A stretch of 64,000 bases of DNA. Source: an uncultured Paracoccaceae bacterium (lineage in GTDB: Bacteria; Pseudomonadota; Alphaproteobacteria; Rhodobacterales; Rhodobacteraceae). Both the position numbers and the translations under genes were made by a program. The notes under the pieces are model-generated. The model saw nothing but the letters and a program-made list of their open reading frames with translations, was not told where the DNA came from and did not search any database. Where the stretch lies: the NCBI GenBank assembly GCA_947502145.1, contig CANMYO010000004.1:248001-312000 (forward strand), given 5' to 3'. Positions within the stretch are counted from its first letter, which is position 1. Each line of letters opens with the position of its first letter. Positions 46,110-55,197 of this stretch are shown here, one piece after another.

Positions 46110-46519
46110 GTCCCCCCGCAATTTGCCGTATTTTGTGACTTAGCACCTTAGATCACCACGACAATGCAGTGAGTAAGGGGAAATCTGACACAATTGCGTC
46201 ATCTGTCGTAATGAGGGGCGACGGAATTCCGCTGTTGCGACGGATTTGTTAAGCCAAATCTAGACATTACAACAACTCAGACACAAGCAAATGTTGTCTC
46301 TTACCGGTCCGATTCTCAATAATTCGCAAAACAGATTATGATTGCACTACGTCAAAAATTGAAATAATTAGGTCAACACTCACAGCCGAGAAATCTCGGG
46401 AACTCACGTGAACGCGACCCCTGACGGATGCCTTACACTCTCCGCAGATCCCCAGTTGGGCACCGTCAGGGAATTTTCCCTTAGTTTTCAATGGGGGAAT
46501 CGATCACCCCCGCCAAACC
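46110..46519. other. AT-richer intergenic region with two hairpins
   Basis: 410 bases between the MttB-family stop and the LacI-type start. It holds CCGAG-AAAT-CTCGG at 46386-46399 and CCCTGACGG at 46419-46427 with its complement CCGTCAGGG at 46463-46471. The second may end the methyltransferase transcript. The region must also carry the LacI promoter. A frame at 46408-46626 runs into the methyltransferase gene and is not supported. Confidence 0.4.
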
Positions 46520-48073
46520 TTAGAAATCGGTTGGCGCGCCCCCTTCGGACTTGCGGCGTGCGACAAAATCCTCGAGCGCGGCGCGGATGGCTGTGTCCAT
46601 TGGCGGTTCCTGGAATGATCCGATGATATCCTTGAACAGCCGATGTGCCCGCTCTGACGTCCAGATACCACCGGCCAGTTCCCATGCCTCAAAATTGCGC
46701 CAGTCGCTCGCAATCGGTGCATAAAATGCCTTTTCATAACGTTCCTGCGTATGCGGAATGCCGAAGAAATGGCCATTGGGGCCAACTTCTCTGATCGCAT
46801 CAAAGGCGATGTCTTCAGGCTGTGTGGCGATGATGTCCGGTTCCATATAGCGTTGGATCATCTGCAGCACCTCACAGTCCATCACGAATTTCTCGGGTGA
46901 GGCGATCAACCCGCCTTCCAGCCATCCGGCGGCGTGATACACGACGTTTGTGCCAGATTGCACCGCAGACCAAAGAGAATTTGACGTCTCCCACATCGCC
47001 TGACCGTCGGGAACATTGGCCGCGCAAACACCACTGGCCCGCATTGGTAACCCGTATTTTCGCGCCATTTGCCCGGTCATCTGGGTCGCGCGCATGTATT
47101 CTGGTGTTCCAAAAGCTGGTGCGCCAGTTTTCATATCCACATTGCTGGTAAAGGTTCCAATCACGCAGGGCGCACCCGGGCGCACGTATTGAAACAGGGC
47201 AATCGCTGAGAGGGCCTCGGCAATCGACAGGGTTACTGCGCCGGACATGGTGACAGGCGCCATCGCCCCGGCAAGCGTAAATGGCGTCACAACTACGGCC
47301 TGGCCGCGGCGCACACAGCGCAGGCATCCGTCGATCATCGGCACATCATGTTTCAGCGGCGAAGTAGAATTGATGTTGGTATACATCCGCGGCTTGGCCT
47401 GGAACTCTTCCTCGCTCAGCCCGCCCGCAATCTTGACCATCTCCATCACGTCCTCGACCCGCTCTTTGCCCAGCGAATAGGCATGCGCGACCTTGTCCGT
47501 CAGCACCATCTTGTCAAAGACAACATCAAGATGGCGCACGCTGGCATGTACGTCGACAGGCTCGACCGGATATCCACCGGCAAAGTGAATACAGTTAAAA
47601 TGCTGCGTCAGGCGCAACAGATTGGCGCATTGGGCACGCGTCCCCGGAACCTTTTTCCCAATCTCGAGGTCAAAGTAATTCGGAGGCGAAGACACATTGC
47701 CAAACAGAATGTGATTTCCACCGACCGTGATTTCCCGGTCCGGATTGCGTGGCGTGATGGTAAATTGTGATGGGGCCTTGGCGACCATTTCCATCACCCA
47801 GTCCCGCCCCATGCGCACATTTGTGCCACTGACCGTGCATCCCGCCTGTTTGAAGAGCTGAACCGCCTCTTCGTTCAGAAACTCGATGCCGATTTCTTCG
47901 AGGATCCGCATTGCCCCATGGTGGATGGCTGCAACACTGGTTTCTGTCAGGGGTTCGGTTGGGCGATCGGTGTTGACGGGAATGCGCCAGGGCATTTGAT
48001 CCATCGTTGCGTGTCCGCGGCGTGCCGCGTTGCCAGCGCGCCCTCCACCACGTCTTCGACCCTGATCCGCCAT
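46520..48073 (-). CDS. MttB-family (trimethylamine methyltransferase-like) protein, non-pyrrolysine
   Basis: 517 residues, typical MttB superfamily length. The gene reads straight through with no in-frame amber codon, so it is the non-pyrrolysine subtype. Such proteins include glycine betaine, carnitine and proline betaine demethylases working with corrinoid partners (MtgB-like). Recognisable stretches are AIHHGAMRILEEIGIEFLNE, EITVGGNHILFGNVSSPPNY and TQPEDIAFDAIREVGPNGHF. GGAGGG precedes the ATG. No corrinoid protein gene is in the window. The substrate is inferred as a quaternary amine. Confidence 0.88.
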   Translation of the reverse strand: MADQGRRRGGGRAGNAARRGHATMDQMPWRIPVNTDRPTEPLTETSVAAIHHGAMRILEEIGIEFLNEEAVQLFKQAGCTVSGTNVRMGRDWVMEMVAKAPSQFTITPRNPDREITVGGNHILFGNVSSPPNYFDLEIGKKVPGTRAQCANLLRLTQHFNCIHFAGGYPVEPVDVHASVRHLDVVFDKMVLTDKVAHAYSLGKERVEDVMEMVKIAGGLSEEEFQAKPRMYTNINSTSPLKHDVPMIDGCLRCVRRGQAVVVTPFTLAGAMAPVTMSGAVTLSIAEALSAIALFQYVRPGAPCVIGTFTSNVDMKTGAPAFGTPEYMRATQMTGQMARKYGLPMRASGVCAANVPDGQAMWETSNSLWSAVQSGTNVVYHAAGWLEGGLIASPEKFVMDCEVLQMIQRYMEPDIIATQPEDIAFDAIREVGPNGHFFGIPHTQERYEKAFYAPIASDWRNFEAWELAGGIWTSERAHRLFKDIIGSFQEPPMDTAIRAALEDFVARRKSEGGAPTDF

Positions 48074-48131
48074 CTGGTCCCTCCAATTCTCCGTTCAGAT
48101 TGACAAAGAGCGGCCCATGCTGGCGCGGCGT

Positions 48132-48842
48132 TTACGACATTCTGTGTCGCTCGCGCTTTACACGATCAAGCCAGCCGGGCAGATCCCCAATGGAATTGAG
48201 GATGACATCCGCACATGGCGCAAGGTCCCGCGCCGCTGCAGGACCGGTCAGGACGCCAACGGTCGTCATGCCTGCGGCCCTTCCAGCCCTCAGGTCATGC
48301 AGGCTGTCGCCTATCATCGCGCAACGCTCTGCCGGCAGGTTGACCGTTTCGCAAAAACCGCGCAGCTGACCGATATCGGGTTTACCGCCATACCCGCTGT
48401 CCGATCCAGCGATGAAATCGAACACATGCTCAACGCCAGCGCGTGACAAATGCTGCCGGGCCGGGGCCTCTGTGTCGTTTGTGGCGATACCCAGTTTCAG
48501 GTTGCGAGCCTTCAGGTCCTTGAAGAATGCCCTCAGCGGCACCGCCTCAACCTGGGGTGCCATGCTTGCCTTTGCGTCCATCCGGGCGACAAGCGCGGCC
48601 TTGTCATCATCGATAACTGTCAACATCGCGTCGGCAATCGTGGTCGCGGTTTCTGCGATCACGATGCTGCCGGGCAGGAAGGATCTTGACGCCTGATCAT
48701 ATCCCAAGACCTCAGCCAATCGGTCCAGCACCTCTGCATCGCCCTTTGCCTCATCGGCCAGCATACCCTGCGCCCAGGCCCCCCATGTCGCATTGAAGTC
48801 AAATAGCGTGCCGTCTTTGTCGAAAAGGATTCCGCTGATCAT
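48132..48842 (-). CDS. HAD-family hydrolase, phosphoglycolate phosphatase-like
   Basis: 236 residues. Motif I reads ILFDKDGTLFDF (Asp nucleophile and acid), motif II LGIATNDTEAP, with the Lys near GGKPDIGQL and the final acidic pair in CAMIGDSLHDLRAGRAAG. This is a helical-cap subfamily I HAD phosphatase. Phosphoglycolate is the default substrate; the family is broad. It is upstream of the MttB-family gene with 58 bases between. Confidence 0.85.
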   Translation of the reverse strand: MISGILFDKDGTLFDFNATWGAWAQGMLADEAKGDAEVLDRLAEVLGYDQASRSFLPGSIVIAETATTIADAMLTVIDDDKAALVARMDAKASMAPQVEAVPLRAFFKDLKARNLKLGIATNDTEAPARQHLSRAGVEHVFDFIAGSDSGYGGKPDIGQLRGFCETVNLPAERCAMIGDSLHDLRAGRAAGMTTVGVLTGPAAARDLAPCADVILNSIGDLPGWLDRVKRERHRMS

Positions 48843-48980
48843 GGTTGCCCCTGCCCTTCGCCGTTGCCCCCGTGGCCACGCATTTTCCCAGACATGACAA
48901 AGCCGGCACTTCAGGGCAACCAGTAGGGTTAACGCTTCGGCCAAATCTGAACAGCGGATCGGGACACCCGCGCATCAGGC

Positions 48981-49259
48981 TCAGGTCCAGTGAACCTGCT
49001 CTGCACCGGGTAGGGCATAGCGGGCACGCAGCGGATCCTCGTAGCCAAGGCCGATTGAGTCGCAGAATGCCATGACCCAATTATCGTCCATTGTTAAGAA
49101 TTCTAAAAGTGATGCCTGAAATATAGGGTCGGTTGCCCGACCGCGCAGATCATCAACCGATGATCCCGAAGCTCCTAGAAACGCAGAACAAATATCCTCC
49201 TGGCCGACAAGCCAGGCCAGGGCTTGCAACGCAATTGTCTGGGCGGTTTCTGGCGACAT
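48981..49259 (-). CDS. DUF3572 protein
   Basis: 92 residues starting MSPETAQTIALQALAWLVGQ, a complete DUF3572 domain, an alphaproteobacterial family usually next to pleD. Function unknown; a small all-helical cytoplasmic protein. The ATG at 49259 has AAGGA nine bases upstream; the frame extends 13 codons further. Divergent from the diguanylate cyclase gene. Confidence 0.85.
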   Translation of the reverse strand: MSPETAQTIALQALAWLVGQEDICSAFLGASGSSVDDLRGRATDPIFQASLLEFLTMDDNWVMAFCDSIGLGYEDPLRARYALPGAEQVHWT

Positions 49260-49347
49260 CTCGCTGTCCTTAAGAAGTGGAAACACAATTTTAACCAATG
49301 AAGATCAGTCTGACATCAATTGCCACCGGATTCACAAAGGTCTGACG

Positions 49348-50748
49348 ATGACAGGTAGAATTTTGATCATAGATTCGGTCCCCACCAACAGGATCGTGCT
49401 TAAGGTTAAGATGATGGCGGCACAATATTCTGTCGACACCTGTGCGGACAGCGAAGAGGCAAGAGCCATCTTCCCGCGGTCCGCACCTGATCTTATCCTG
49501 ATCAATCTGGCCAACGATGTTGAGTCCGGTTCCGCGTTTTGCCGCAGCCTGCGACATGATCCCGCAACGCGGGATATTTCGATCATCGCGACGGGCGTTG
49601 GTGATAGCAGCATGGCCCGATTTTCGGCTCTGGATGCCGGTGCTGACGATGTCTTGCCGCGCCCGATGAACGACAGCCTGTTATTGAGCCGGGTGCGATG
49701 CCAACTACGCCGCCGGAACATGGGCAATGACCTGCTATGGCGCGACGAATCAAACAAGGCCTACGGCTTTGAAGAAGAACTGTCCCCGCGCATTGCGCCG
49801 TCAACGGTCACTGTGGTTTGCAGCAATGCCCAAAGCGGTGTCGAAACCGTGACCGCCCTGCAAAAAGGGCTGCGACAATCGGTGCAGGTTCTGACCGGGC
49901 AGCGTCAGCTGGCGGCCTATTCTGAACGCAAGGCTCCCGACCTGTTTGTGATTCACGGGGCTGACGGATCAATGTCAGCCCCGGCCCTGTGCCAGACCGT
50001 TTGCGACTTTTCGGCGCGGTCCCAGACACATCACGCATCGCAGCTGGTCATCGTGCCGGCAGATGCGCCAGAACTGGCCGCGATGATCCTTGATTTGGGC
50101 GCTGAGGATGTTGTTTTTGACAACGCCACAGCGGATGAGATCACCCTGCGCGCAAAGAAGTTGATCGCCACCAAGGTGCATCTTGATCAACTGCGCGACC
50201 GGGTCCGCACCGGGTTGCGGGCCGCGGTGACGGATTCGCTCACCGGATTGTACAATCGCCGATACGCTGAAAAGCAGCTCCAGCAGATCGCAAGTGACGC
50301 GACTGAAAGTAACCGGTCATTTGCCGTCATGATGCTCGACATTGATCATTTCAAATCCATCAATGACCGGTTTGGACATGCGGCAGGTGACCTCGTGTTA
50401 AGGCAAATTGCCGATCGCCTGCGCGAGACCTTTCGCGACGTGGACCTTGTGGCGCGTATCGGTGGTGAGGAGTTTCTTGTCGTACTCCCTGACACCTCAA
50501 GCGACCAAGCCGCCGAAGTGGGTGAAATGTTTCGCCGCATTGTGGCGACAAAGCCCTTCCACCTTGGCGATTTGGCAACCGATCTGCGCGTGACAATATC
50601 CGTCGGGATCGCGGTGCACAAAACCGCTGCGGGATCAAAACAATCGGAAAAAAGCCTCAGCCAGATGTTCCAGCGCGCCGACGCGGCCCTCTATAGCGCA
50701 AAGTCCGCTGGTCGCGATGCAGTGTCCGTTTGCCGCGCCGCCGCCTAG
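49348..50748 (+). CDS. pleD: PleD-like diguanylate cyclase with degenerate receivers
   Basis: 466 residues: receiver 1 (about 4-120), receiver-like 2 (about 150-275) and GGDEF (about 290-460). The active site GGEEF is at residues 372-376 and the inhibitory I-site RDVD five residues before it at 363-366, so cyclic-di-GMP synthesis with product inhibition is expected. In receiver 1 residue 53, the phosphorylated Asp of PleD, is Asn (codon 49504-49506). In receiver 2 the matching place is His (FVIHGADG). Activation by classical phosphorylation is thus doubtful. Next to DUF3572, the usual PleD setting. Confidence 0.88.
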   Translation: MTGRILIIDSVPTNRIVLKVKMMAAQYSVDTCADSEEARAIFPRSAPDLILINLANDVESGSAFCRSLRHDPATRDISIIATGVGDSSMARFSALDAGADDVLPRPMNDSLLLSRVRCQLRRRNMGNDLLWRDESNKAYGFEEELSPRIAPSTVTVVCSNAQSGVETVTALQKGLRQSVQVLTGQRQLAAYSERKAPDLFVIHGADGSMSAPALCQTVCDFSARSQTHHASQLVIVPADAPELAAMILDLGAEDVVFDNATADEITLRAKKLIATKVHLDQLRDRVRTGLRAAVTDSLTGLYNRRYAEKQLQQIASDATESNRSFAVMMLDIDHFKSINDRFGHAAGDLVLRQIADRLRETFRDVDLVARIGGEEFLVVLPDTSSDQAAEVGEMFRRIVATKPFHLGDLATDLRVTISVGIAVHKTAAGSKQSEKSLSQMFQRADAALYSAKSAGRDAVSVCRAAA

Positions 50749-51209
50749 CGCCGGGTGCGCGGTGCGGATCGTAGACGTTCGGCAAACGCGGCTCTTTGTG
50801 CATCTGACATCTCTTCAATCTGTTCGATCAGCGCATCCTGCGCGACGTTCTGCACCGCCTGCAGCCGCGCGAGCGGGATTTGCAGCGCCGCGCGGACAGT
50901 GTCCGGGTCGAAGGGTTGCGCCTCAACCGCGTTGATCAGCGCATCCATTCCTACATAAGCTTGCCCGCGCCGCGGCGGGCGCAATTCGGGATGGCGACGC
51001 AAAGCGTTGGAAATGGCCCGGCGGTCCTTTCGATCCAGGGCCTGACCAATAGGCCCAAGCGACAAATCAAAGCCGCGCGGCGGCCCTGCCTTGCCATTGC
51101 GCAGCACAAACCCCGCAACCATTCCGACAATCGCGATGTTCAGCGCCAGGGACAGCACCAGAATAATGCGCCAGACGCGGCGCGGCCGTGTCGCAGCTGG
51201 GTCAGCCAT
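50745..51209 (-). CDS. Spy/CpxP-like periplasmic heavy-metal sensor protein
   Basis: 154 residues. An N-terminal membrane anchor (about 15-37, WRIILVLSLALNIAIVGMVA) is followed by a helical periplasmic domain with PFDPDTVRAALQIPLARLQA, as in the heavy-metal resistance/Spy group. GGAGGGG precedes the ATG at 51209. Its start overlaps the preceding small gene by eight bases. The position after an ECF-sigma gene suggests a sensing or chaperone role in envelope stress. Confidence 0.8.
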   Translation of the reverse strand: MADPAATRPRRVWRIILVLSLALNIAIVGMVAGFVLRNGKAGPPRGFDLSLGPIGQALDRKDRRAISNALRRHPELRPPRRGQAYVGMDALINAVEAQPFDPDTVRAALQIPLARLQAVQNVAQDALIEQIEEMSDAQRAAFAERLRSAPRTRR

Positions 51210-51564
51210 CGCTTGTCCCCTCCGTTGATAAGATCTCGTCTTCACCAAAGAATGACACCGTTTCCGATGTTCCGATCAGCCCCGCCGCGAAAGTTTCGAC
51301 GGCAAGTGGCGGCGCCACGCCAATCCAGAGCCCGGCGCATCCCGCCATTGCCAACCCTCCCCAGGTTGGCCAACCACCAATGGCATCACGCAATTGCGTC
51401 CAGATCCCGACGGGCCGGGGCGCGGCGACCCCCTGCAAACGATGCGCATCGGCCATCACGCGCGACATCAGGGCCGGATCCACGTCAGAGGGTGCTGATC
51501 GCCTGACATCGGCCAGAAGCGCATCTATCATCGCGTCGTCTTTGTCCGGGTCAGGCATCGTCAT
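51202..51564 (-). CDS. Single-pass membrane protein, candidate anti-sigma factor
   Basis: 120 residues. A soluble helical N-terminal part (about 1-58, DDAMIDALLADVRRSAPSDV) leads to a single membrane helix (about 68-90, GGLAMAGCAGLWIGVAPPL) and a short acidic C-terminal tail. No family match is recognised and no zinc-anti-sigma (HxxxCxxC) motif is present. The overlap of 14 bases with the upstream sigma gene is the main argument for an anti-sigma role. Confidence 0.7.
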   Translation of the reverse strand: MTMPDPDKDDAMIDALLADVRRSAPSDVDPALMSRVMADAHRLQGVAAPRPVGIWTQLRDAIGGWPTWGGLAMAGCAGLWIGVAPPLAVETFAAGLIGTSETVSFFGEDEILSTEGTSDG

Positions 51565-52135
51565 ATCCCAATTCTTTTCGGCGGGGGGCCAATAATGCGG
51601 CCAGCGCCCGCTTTCCCCGCGCGGTCAGACTTTCAACCGAGCGGACGCTGATGTCCATGATTGTTGCGATTTCAGGATTCGAAAGCCCCTCAAGATGACG
51701 CAGCGCAACCGCCTGCGCCTGCCGTTCAGGCATTTGCGCCAGCGCCTCGGACAGCGCCATCAGGCGGGTTTTCGCCTGCATATCCGTGACAACATCCGGG
51801 CGTTCATCGGCCGGATCAGCAACACTTTCCAGCGGCACATTCCGTGCGCGACGGCGGAGCCTGTCGATACACAGGTTTGACACCACACGATAAAGCCAGG
51901 TGCTGACCTGGGCTTCGCCCGTGCGCCACCGGGCGGCATTCTGCCAAAGGCGGATCATTGCATCCTGCGCCACATCCTCTGCCTCTGACCGGTCACCCAA
52001 CATGCGGACCGCCTGCCCCATGACGCGCGGCAACAACCGCGCGCTCAGCACTTGTGCCGCAGACATGTCGCCCGCCGCATAAGCGGCCAGCAGGTCGGCG
52101 TCGGAAAGCGAGGCGGCGATTTCTGTCATCAACAT
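51551..52135 (-). CDS. ECF-type RNA polymerase sigma factor
   Basis: 194 residues. Region 2 has MLGDRSEAEDVAQDAMIRLW (about 50-70), followed by TWLYRVVSNLCIDRLRRRA; region 4 has RHLEGLSNPEIATIMDISVR (about 150-170), then SVESLTARGKRAL. No extra C-terminal domain. The frame runs upstream without start support; the ATG at 52135 or 52129 is likely. Encoded 71 bases after the EF-hand gene. Confidence 0.9.
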   Translation of the reverse strand: MLMTEIAASLSDADLLAAYAAGDMSAAQVLSARLLPRVMGQAVRMLGDRSEAEDVAQDAMIRLWQNAARWRTGEAQVSTWLYRVVSNLCIDRLRRRARNVPLESVADPADERPDVVTDMQAKTRLMALSEALAQMPERQAQAVALRHLEGLSNPEIATIMDISVRSVESLTARGKRALAALLAPRRKELGYDDA

Positions 52136-52206
52136 CAGCGGTACAGGCTCTGCCCTGCGGCAGCAACGGGCAGGCCGCGCCAAGCGCCCCGCCCCGATTG
52201 TCTGCC

Positions 52207-52683
52207 TTAGCCACGCCCGCCATGGCCACGCCCATGCCGATGCTTGCCGTCGCCACCGCGACGTCCGCCGCGGTCTTTCACCTGCTCGAACTCTTCTTCA
52301 CTGACGACACCGTCATCGTTGGTATCAGCACGCTCAATCAACCGCTCAAGCCGCTTTGCCCCCCGATCCTCAAGTTCGGATTGTTGCAGAACGCCATCGT
52401 CATTTTCATCCAGACGTTCAATCATGCGCGTGACTCCGCGCTCTGCCCGGCCAGACATCTGCGCGATCAATTCGTCTTGTGACAAAGCGCCGTCCCCGTT
52501 TGCGTCGGTTTCCGCAAATCGCGCCGCGCCGGCTGCCTGCAGTTCTTCCAACGTGATCGCGCCGTCCCCATCGACATCAAGGCTGGCGAAATCCGGCTTT
52601 TCGCGCGGTGAATCCGCGCTGGCCGGAAAGGCGGTCATGGCCATGCCTGCGACAATGGCCGCGCACAATACTGTCGTTTTCAT
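52207..52683 (-). CDS. Secreted EF-hand calcium-binding protein
   Basis: 158 residues. A signal peptide (about 1-23, ending FPASA) is followed by four EF-hand loops: DVDGDGAITLEE, DANGDGALSQDE, DENDDGVLQQSE and DTNDDGVVSEEE. A basic His/Gly-rich tail (KHRHGRGHGGRG) could bind metal or acidic polymers. Calcium sensing in the periplasm is inferred. First gene of the group read leftward with the sigma factor; AGAGGA precedes the ATG. Confidence 0.9.
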   Translation of the reverse strand: MKTTVLCAAIVAGMAMTAFPASADSPREKPDFASLDVDGDGAITLEELQAAGAARFAETDANGDGALSQDELIAQMSGRAERGVTRMIERLDENDDGVLQQSELEDRGAKRLERLIERADTNDDGVVSEEEFEQVKDRGGRRGGDGKHRHGRGHGGRG

Positions 52684-52874
52684 ATCAAATCCTCTTCATT
52701 GCTCGGTGTCAGGTTTCTGCCTGACTGACGGGGACTAAACGGCGCAGTGAAGTATTTCCGTCGCGCACGCAGACATTTTTTTTCAAATCCACAAAACGCA
52801 GGCGCAAAAATTTGCATGACGCACTTTATTTTTTTGGCTTTCACAGGCATCTGGTGTCTAGCAACGAGGTTCTC

Positions 52875-53546
52875 ATGACTATCGACAAGACAGCGATCCG
52901 GGATGCGGCAACAATTATTATCGTCCGTGAAAACACGGTGCTGATGGGGCAACGCGGGTCGTCTGCTGCGTTTATGCCCAACAAGTTTGTTTTTCCCGGC
53001 GGTGCGATTGACCCTGCTGACGAAACGGTTCCCAGTGCGCCCCTGGCGGCAGAGGTCGCAGAACAGATGGCCATGGAATCAACCCGTTCGCCTCATGCGA
53101 TTGCGGCCGCAGCTATCCGTGAGCTGTGGGAAGAAAGCGGGCTTTGTCTTGGCGCAAAGCACGACTGGGCGGACCCGCCGCAAGGCTGGCGCAGTTTTGC
53201 AGCAACGGGGCACGTGCCAAACGCGGCAGCGCTGCAGTTCTTTTTCCGGGCCGTCACCCCGACGGGCCGACCACGCCGCTTTGATGCGCGTTTCATGCTG
53301 GCCACTGCCGATGCACTTGTCACCGATCCCGATGATTTCAGCCGGGCGGAAGAGGAACTCTCACACCTGCAATGGATACCTATCGAAGAGGCGCGGAATT
53401 TCGACCTCCCCTTCATAACACAGGTCGTCCTGGCAGAGCTTCGCGCCCATCTTGCAAATCCCGCGCCCCTGCGAGACATCCCCTTTTACCGCCACAACGA
53501 TGAATCGTCACATTTTGCACGATTGAATGGCGCGTCAGTCCTTTAG
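52875..53546 (+). CDS. NUDIX hydrolase
   Basis: 223 residues. The NUDIX box is intact in IRELWEESGL with an upstream FPGGAIDPAD; its spacing is enlarged by an Ala-rich insertion (about 55-80). This resembles the acyl-CoA/NUDT7-like and coenzyme A pyrophosphatase subgroup. Substrate uncertain. The ATG at 52875 is preceded by GAGG. Converges with the DMT gene, overlapping by four bases. Confidence 0.85.
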   Translation: MTIDKTAIRDAATIIIVRENTVLMGQRGSSAAFMPNKFVFPGGAIDPADETVPSAPLAAEVAEQMAMESTRSPHAIAAAAIRELWEESGLCLGAKHDWADPPQGWRSFAATGHVPNAAALQFFFRAVTPTGRPRRFDARFMLATADALVTDPDDFSRAEEELSHLQWIPIEEARNFDLPFITQVVLAELRAHLANPAPLRDIPFYRHNDESSHFARLNGASVL

Positions 53547-54448
53547 GTCACTAGCATCAGCATGACGATGCTGCATCCGATCAGGACCAATCCCTGCCAT
53601 TCCCGGCGGCTGATGACCTCGCCAAAAACCAACCAGCCCGCCATCAACGACAGCAGCAGTTCGATCTGACCGACCGCTTTGACAAGCGCGACGGTCTGCA
53701 GCGTGAAGGCCACAAACCATCCGATTGACCCGATCATGCTGGTGATCCCAACAAGCCCGGCCACACGCCAGGCCGCCAGAACGCGGGTGATTTCACCACG
53801 TTCGCGCCAGGCCAGCCAGATTGCCATGATCACGGTCTGAAATGTGGTCACACAAGCCAATGTGACAATCGCGCGCAAGAATGCATCGCCAGAGTCCAGC
53901 CCAGTCGAGGCCCCGCGGTATGCCACGCCCGAGATGCCGAACATCACACCAGAGGCGAGCCCCAGCCCCGACGCGCGATTGAATAGCCGCGCCGCCACAG
54001 GGCCCGTCGCCTGCGGCGGATCGCTCAGCAACAAGACCCCAGCAAGACCGATCAGGATGGCGAACAGAGCCCAAAGCGTGATGGCCTCCCCCAAAACCAC
54101 AAAGCCAATGATTGCGGCCAATAGAACTTCGGTTTTCTTGAAGGTAATGCCGACAGCAAAATTGCGTTGCGTGAACAACGCCACGACACACATTGTCGCC
54201 AAGATCTGGCAAAGCCCGCCAGTCATCGCATAGACCCAGAACCCGGGTTCAAGCGCTGGCAGGCTCTGCCCCGATTGGATACCGTAGAAAATGGCGATCA
54301 GGATGACGATTGGCGAAGAATAGATGAACCGGGCAAACGTCGAACCTGCTGTCGACAACGTTGCCGTGCGCAGAATTTTCTGCAACATGAAGCGCAGCAT
54401 CTGTGCGGTTGCAGCGCCCAGGGTCACCCAAAACCAGATTTCACTCAT
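53543..54448 (-). CDS. DMT-family transporter
   Basis: 301 residues with about ten helices in two EamA-like halves; the second half ends QIELLLSLMAGWLVFGEVIS. It is the last gene of the carnitine operon, overlapping the SDR stop by four bases. It may export or import a pathway intermediate, or trimethylamine or betaine. This is inferred from position only. Confidence 0.85.
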   Translation of the reverse strand: MSEIWFWVTLGAATAQMLRFMLQKILRTATLSTAGSTFARFIYSSPIVILIAIFYGIQSGQSLPALEPGFWVYAMTGGLCQILATMCVVALFTQRNFAVGITFKKTEVLLAAIIGFVVLGEAITLWALFAILIGLAGVLLLSDPPQATGPVAARLFNRASGLGLASGVMFGISGVAYRGASTGLDSGDAFLRAIVTLACVTTFQTVIMAIWLAWRERGEITRVLAAWRVAGLVGITSMIGSIGWFVAFTLQTVALVKAVGQIELLLSLMAGWLVFGEVISRREWQGLVLIGCSIVMLMLVT

Positions 54449-55197
54449 GGCTTCGGATCGGGGTTTTCGGTATGACCGTCAACCGCAATGACCTGACCCG
54501 AGACCCGCGCAGTACCGTCTGACGCCAAAAATACGGCCATATCAGCAACGTCACTTGCCTGCACGAACGTCCGCATGGATGTCCCTGCGGCATAACCGTC
54601 GTAGACGTCATCGCGTGTCATGCCCTTTGCTGCCGCTTCGCGCGCCAGAACGCCTTCCATGCGGGGCCCCTCAACAGCGCCGGGGCAGATTGCATTGGCG
54701 CGGATGCCTTTGGGGCCAAGTTCCATCGCGACGGTCTTCATAAGCCCGATAATGCCCCATTTTGCCGCCGCATAGGGGGCCCTGTTAGGATATCCAAACA
54801 GGCCCGCGGTCGATGATGTATAGATGATCGCCGCCCCGGCGGACATCAACGGCGCGGCGTGTTTTGTCGCTAGAAACGCGCCTTCAAGATTGACCGAAAC
54901 GCAGCTGCGCCAATCTGCCAGCGCCACATCCGACACTCCTGCCGTTGGCCCCGCAATCCCGGCATTTGCACATAGGACATCCAGCCCGCCCCACCGGTCC
55001 TTGATGTCGGCGCATAGGGCGGCGATGCCGTCTTCGTCGGCTGCATCAACGCAGCTTTTGCGCCATTGGGCGGGCACGGCATCAAGTGCGGCGCGGTTCA
55101 CGTCTGTTACCCAAACCTGATGCCCGGCAACGTCAAAAGCCTGTGCCATCGCTTGCCCGATACCAGCCGCACCCGCCGTGATTAAAACACGGCTCAT
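54445..55197 (-). CDS. SDR-family oxidoreductase in carnitine operon
   Basis: 250 residues. The NAD-binding motif is TAGAAGIG (about 7-14), the NAG motif LCANAGIAG, and the catalytic Tyr and Lys are in YAAAKWG. A typical SDR of classical length. The four-base overlaps with the carnitine dehydrogenase fusion and DMT genes place it in the carnitine pathway. A role on a side substrate or the D-isomer is possible, not shown. Confidence 0.88.
   Translation of the reverse strand: MSRVLITAGAAGIGQAMAQAFDVAGHQVWVTDVNRAALDAVPAQWRKSCVDAADEDGIAALCADIKDRWGGLDVLCANAGIAGPTAGVSDVALADWRSCVSVNLEGAFLATKHAAPLMSAGAAIIYTSSTAGLFGYPNRAPYAAAKWGIIGLMKTVAMELGPKGIRANAICPGAVEGPRMEGVLAREAAAKGMTRDDVYDGYAAGTSMRTFVQASDVADMAVFLASDGTARVSGQVIAVDGHTENPDPKP

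Noticed and set aside
46408-46626. Possible small plus-strand gene beside the MttB-family gene
   Set aside because: It enters the 3' end of the methyltransferase gene in antisense and has no start site or conserved pattern.
52684-52874. Possible ECF sigma autoregulatory promoter before the EF-hand gene
   Set aside because: A GGAAAT followed by CGTTT is visible on the minus strand but the spacing (about 12 bases) is too short for known ECF promoters.
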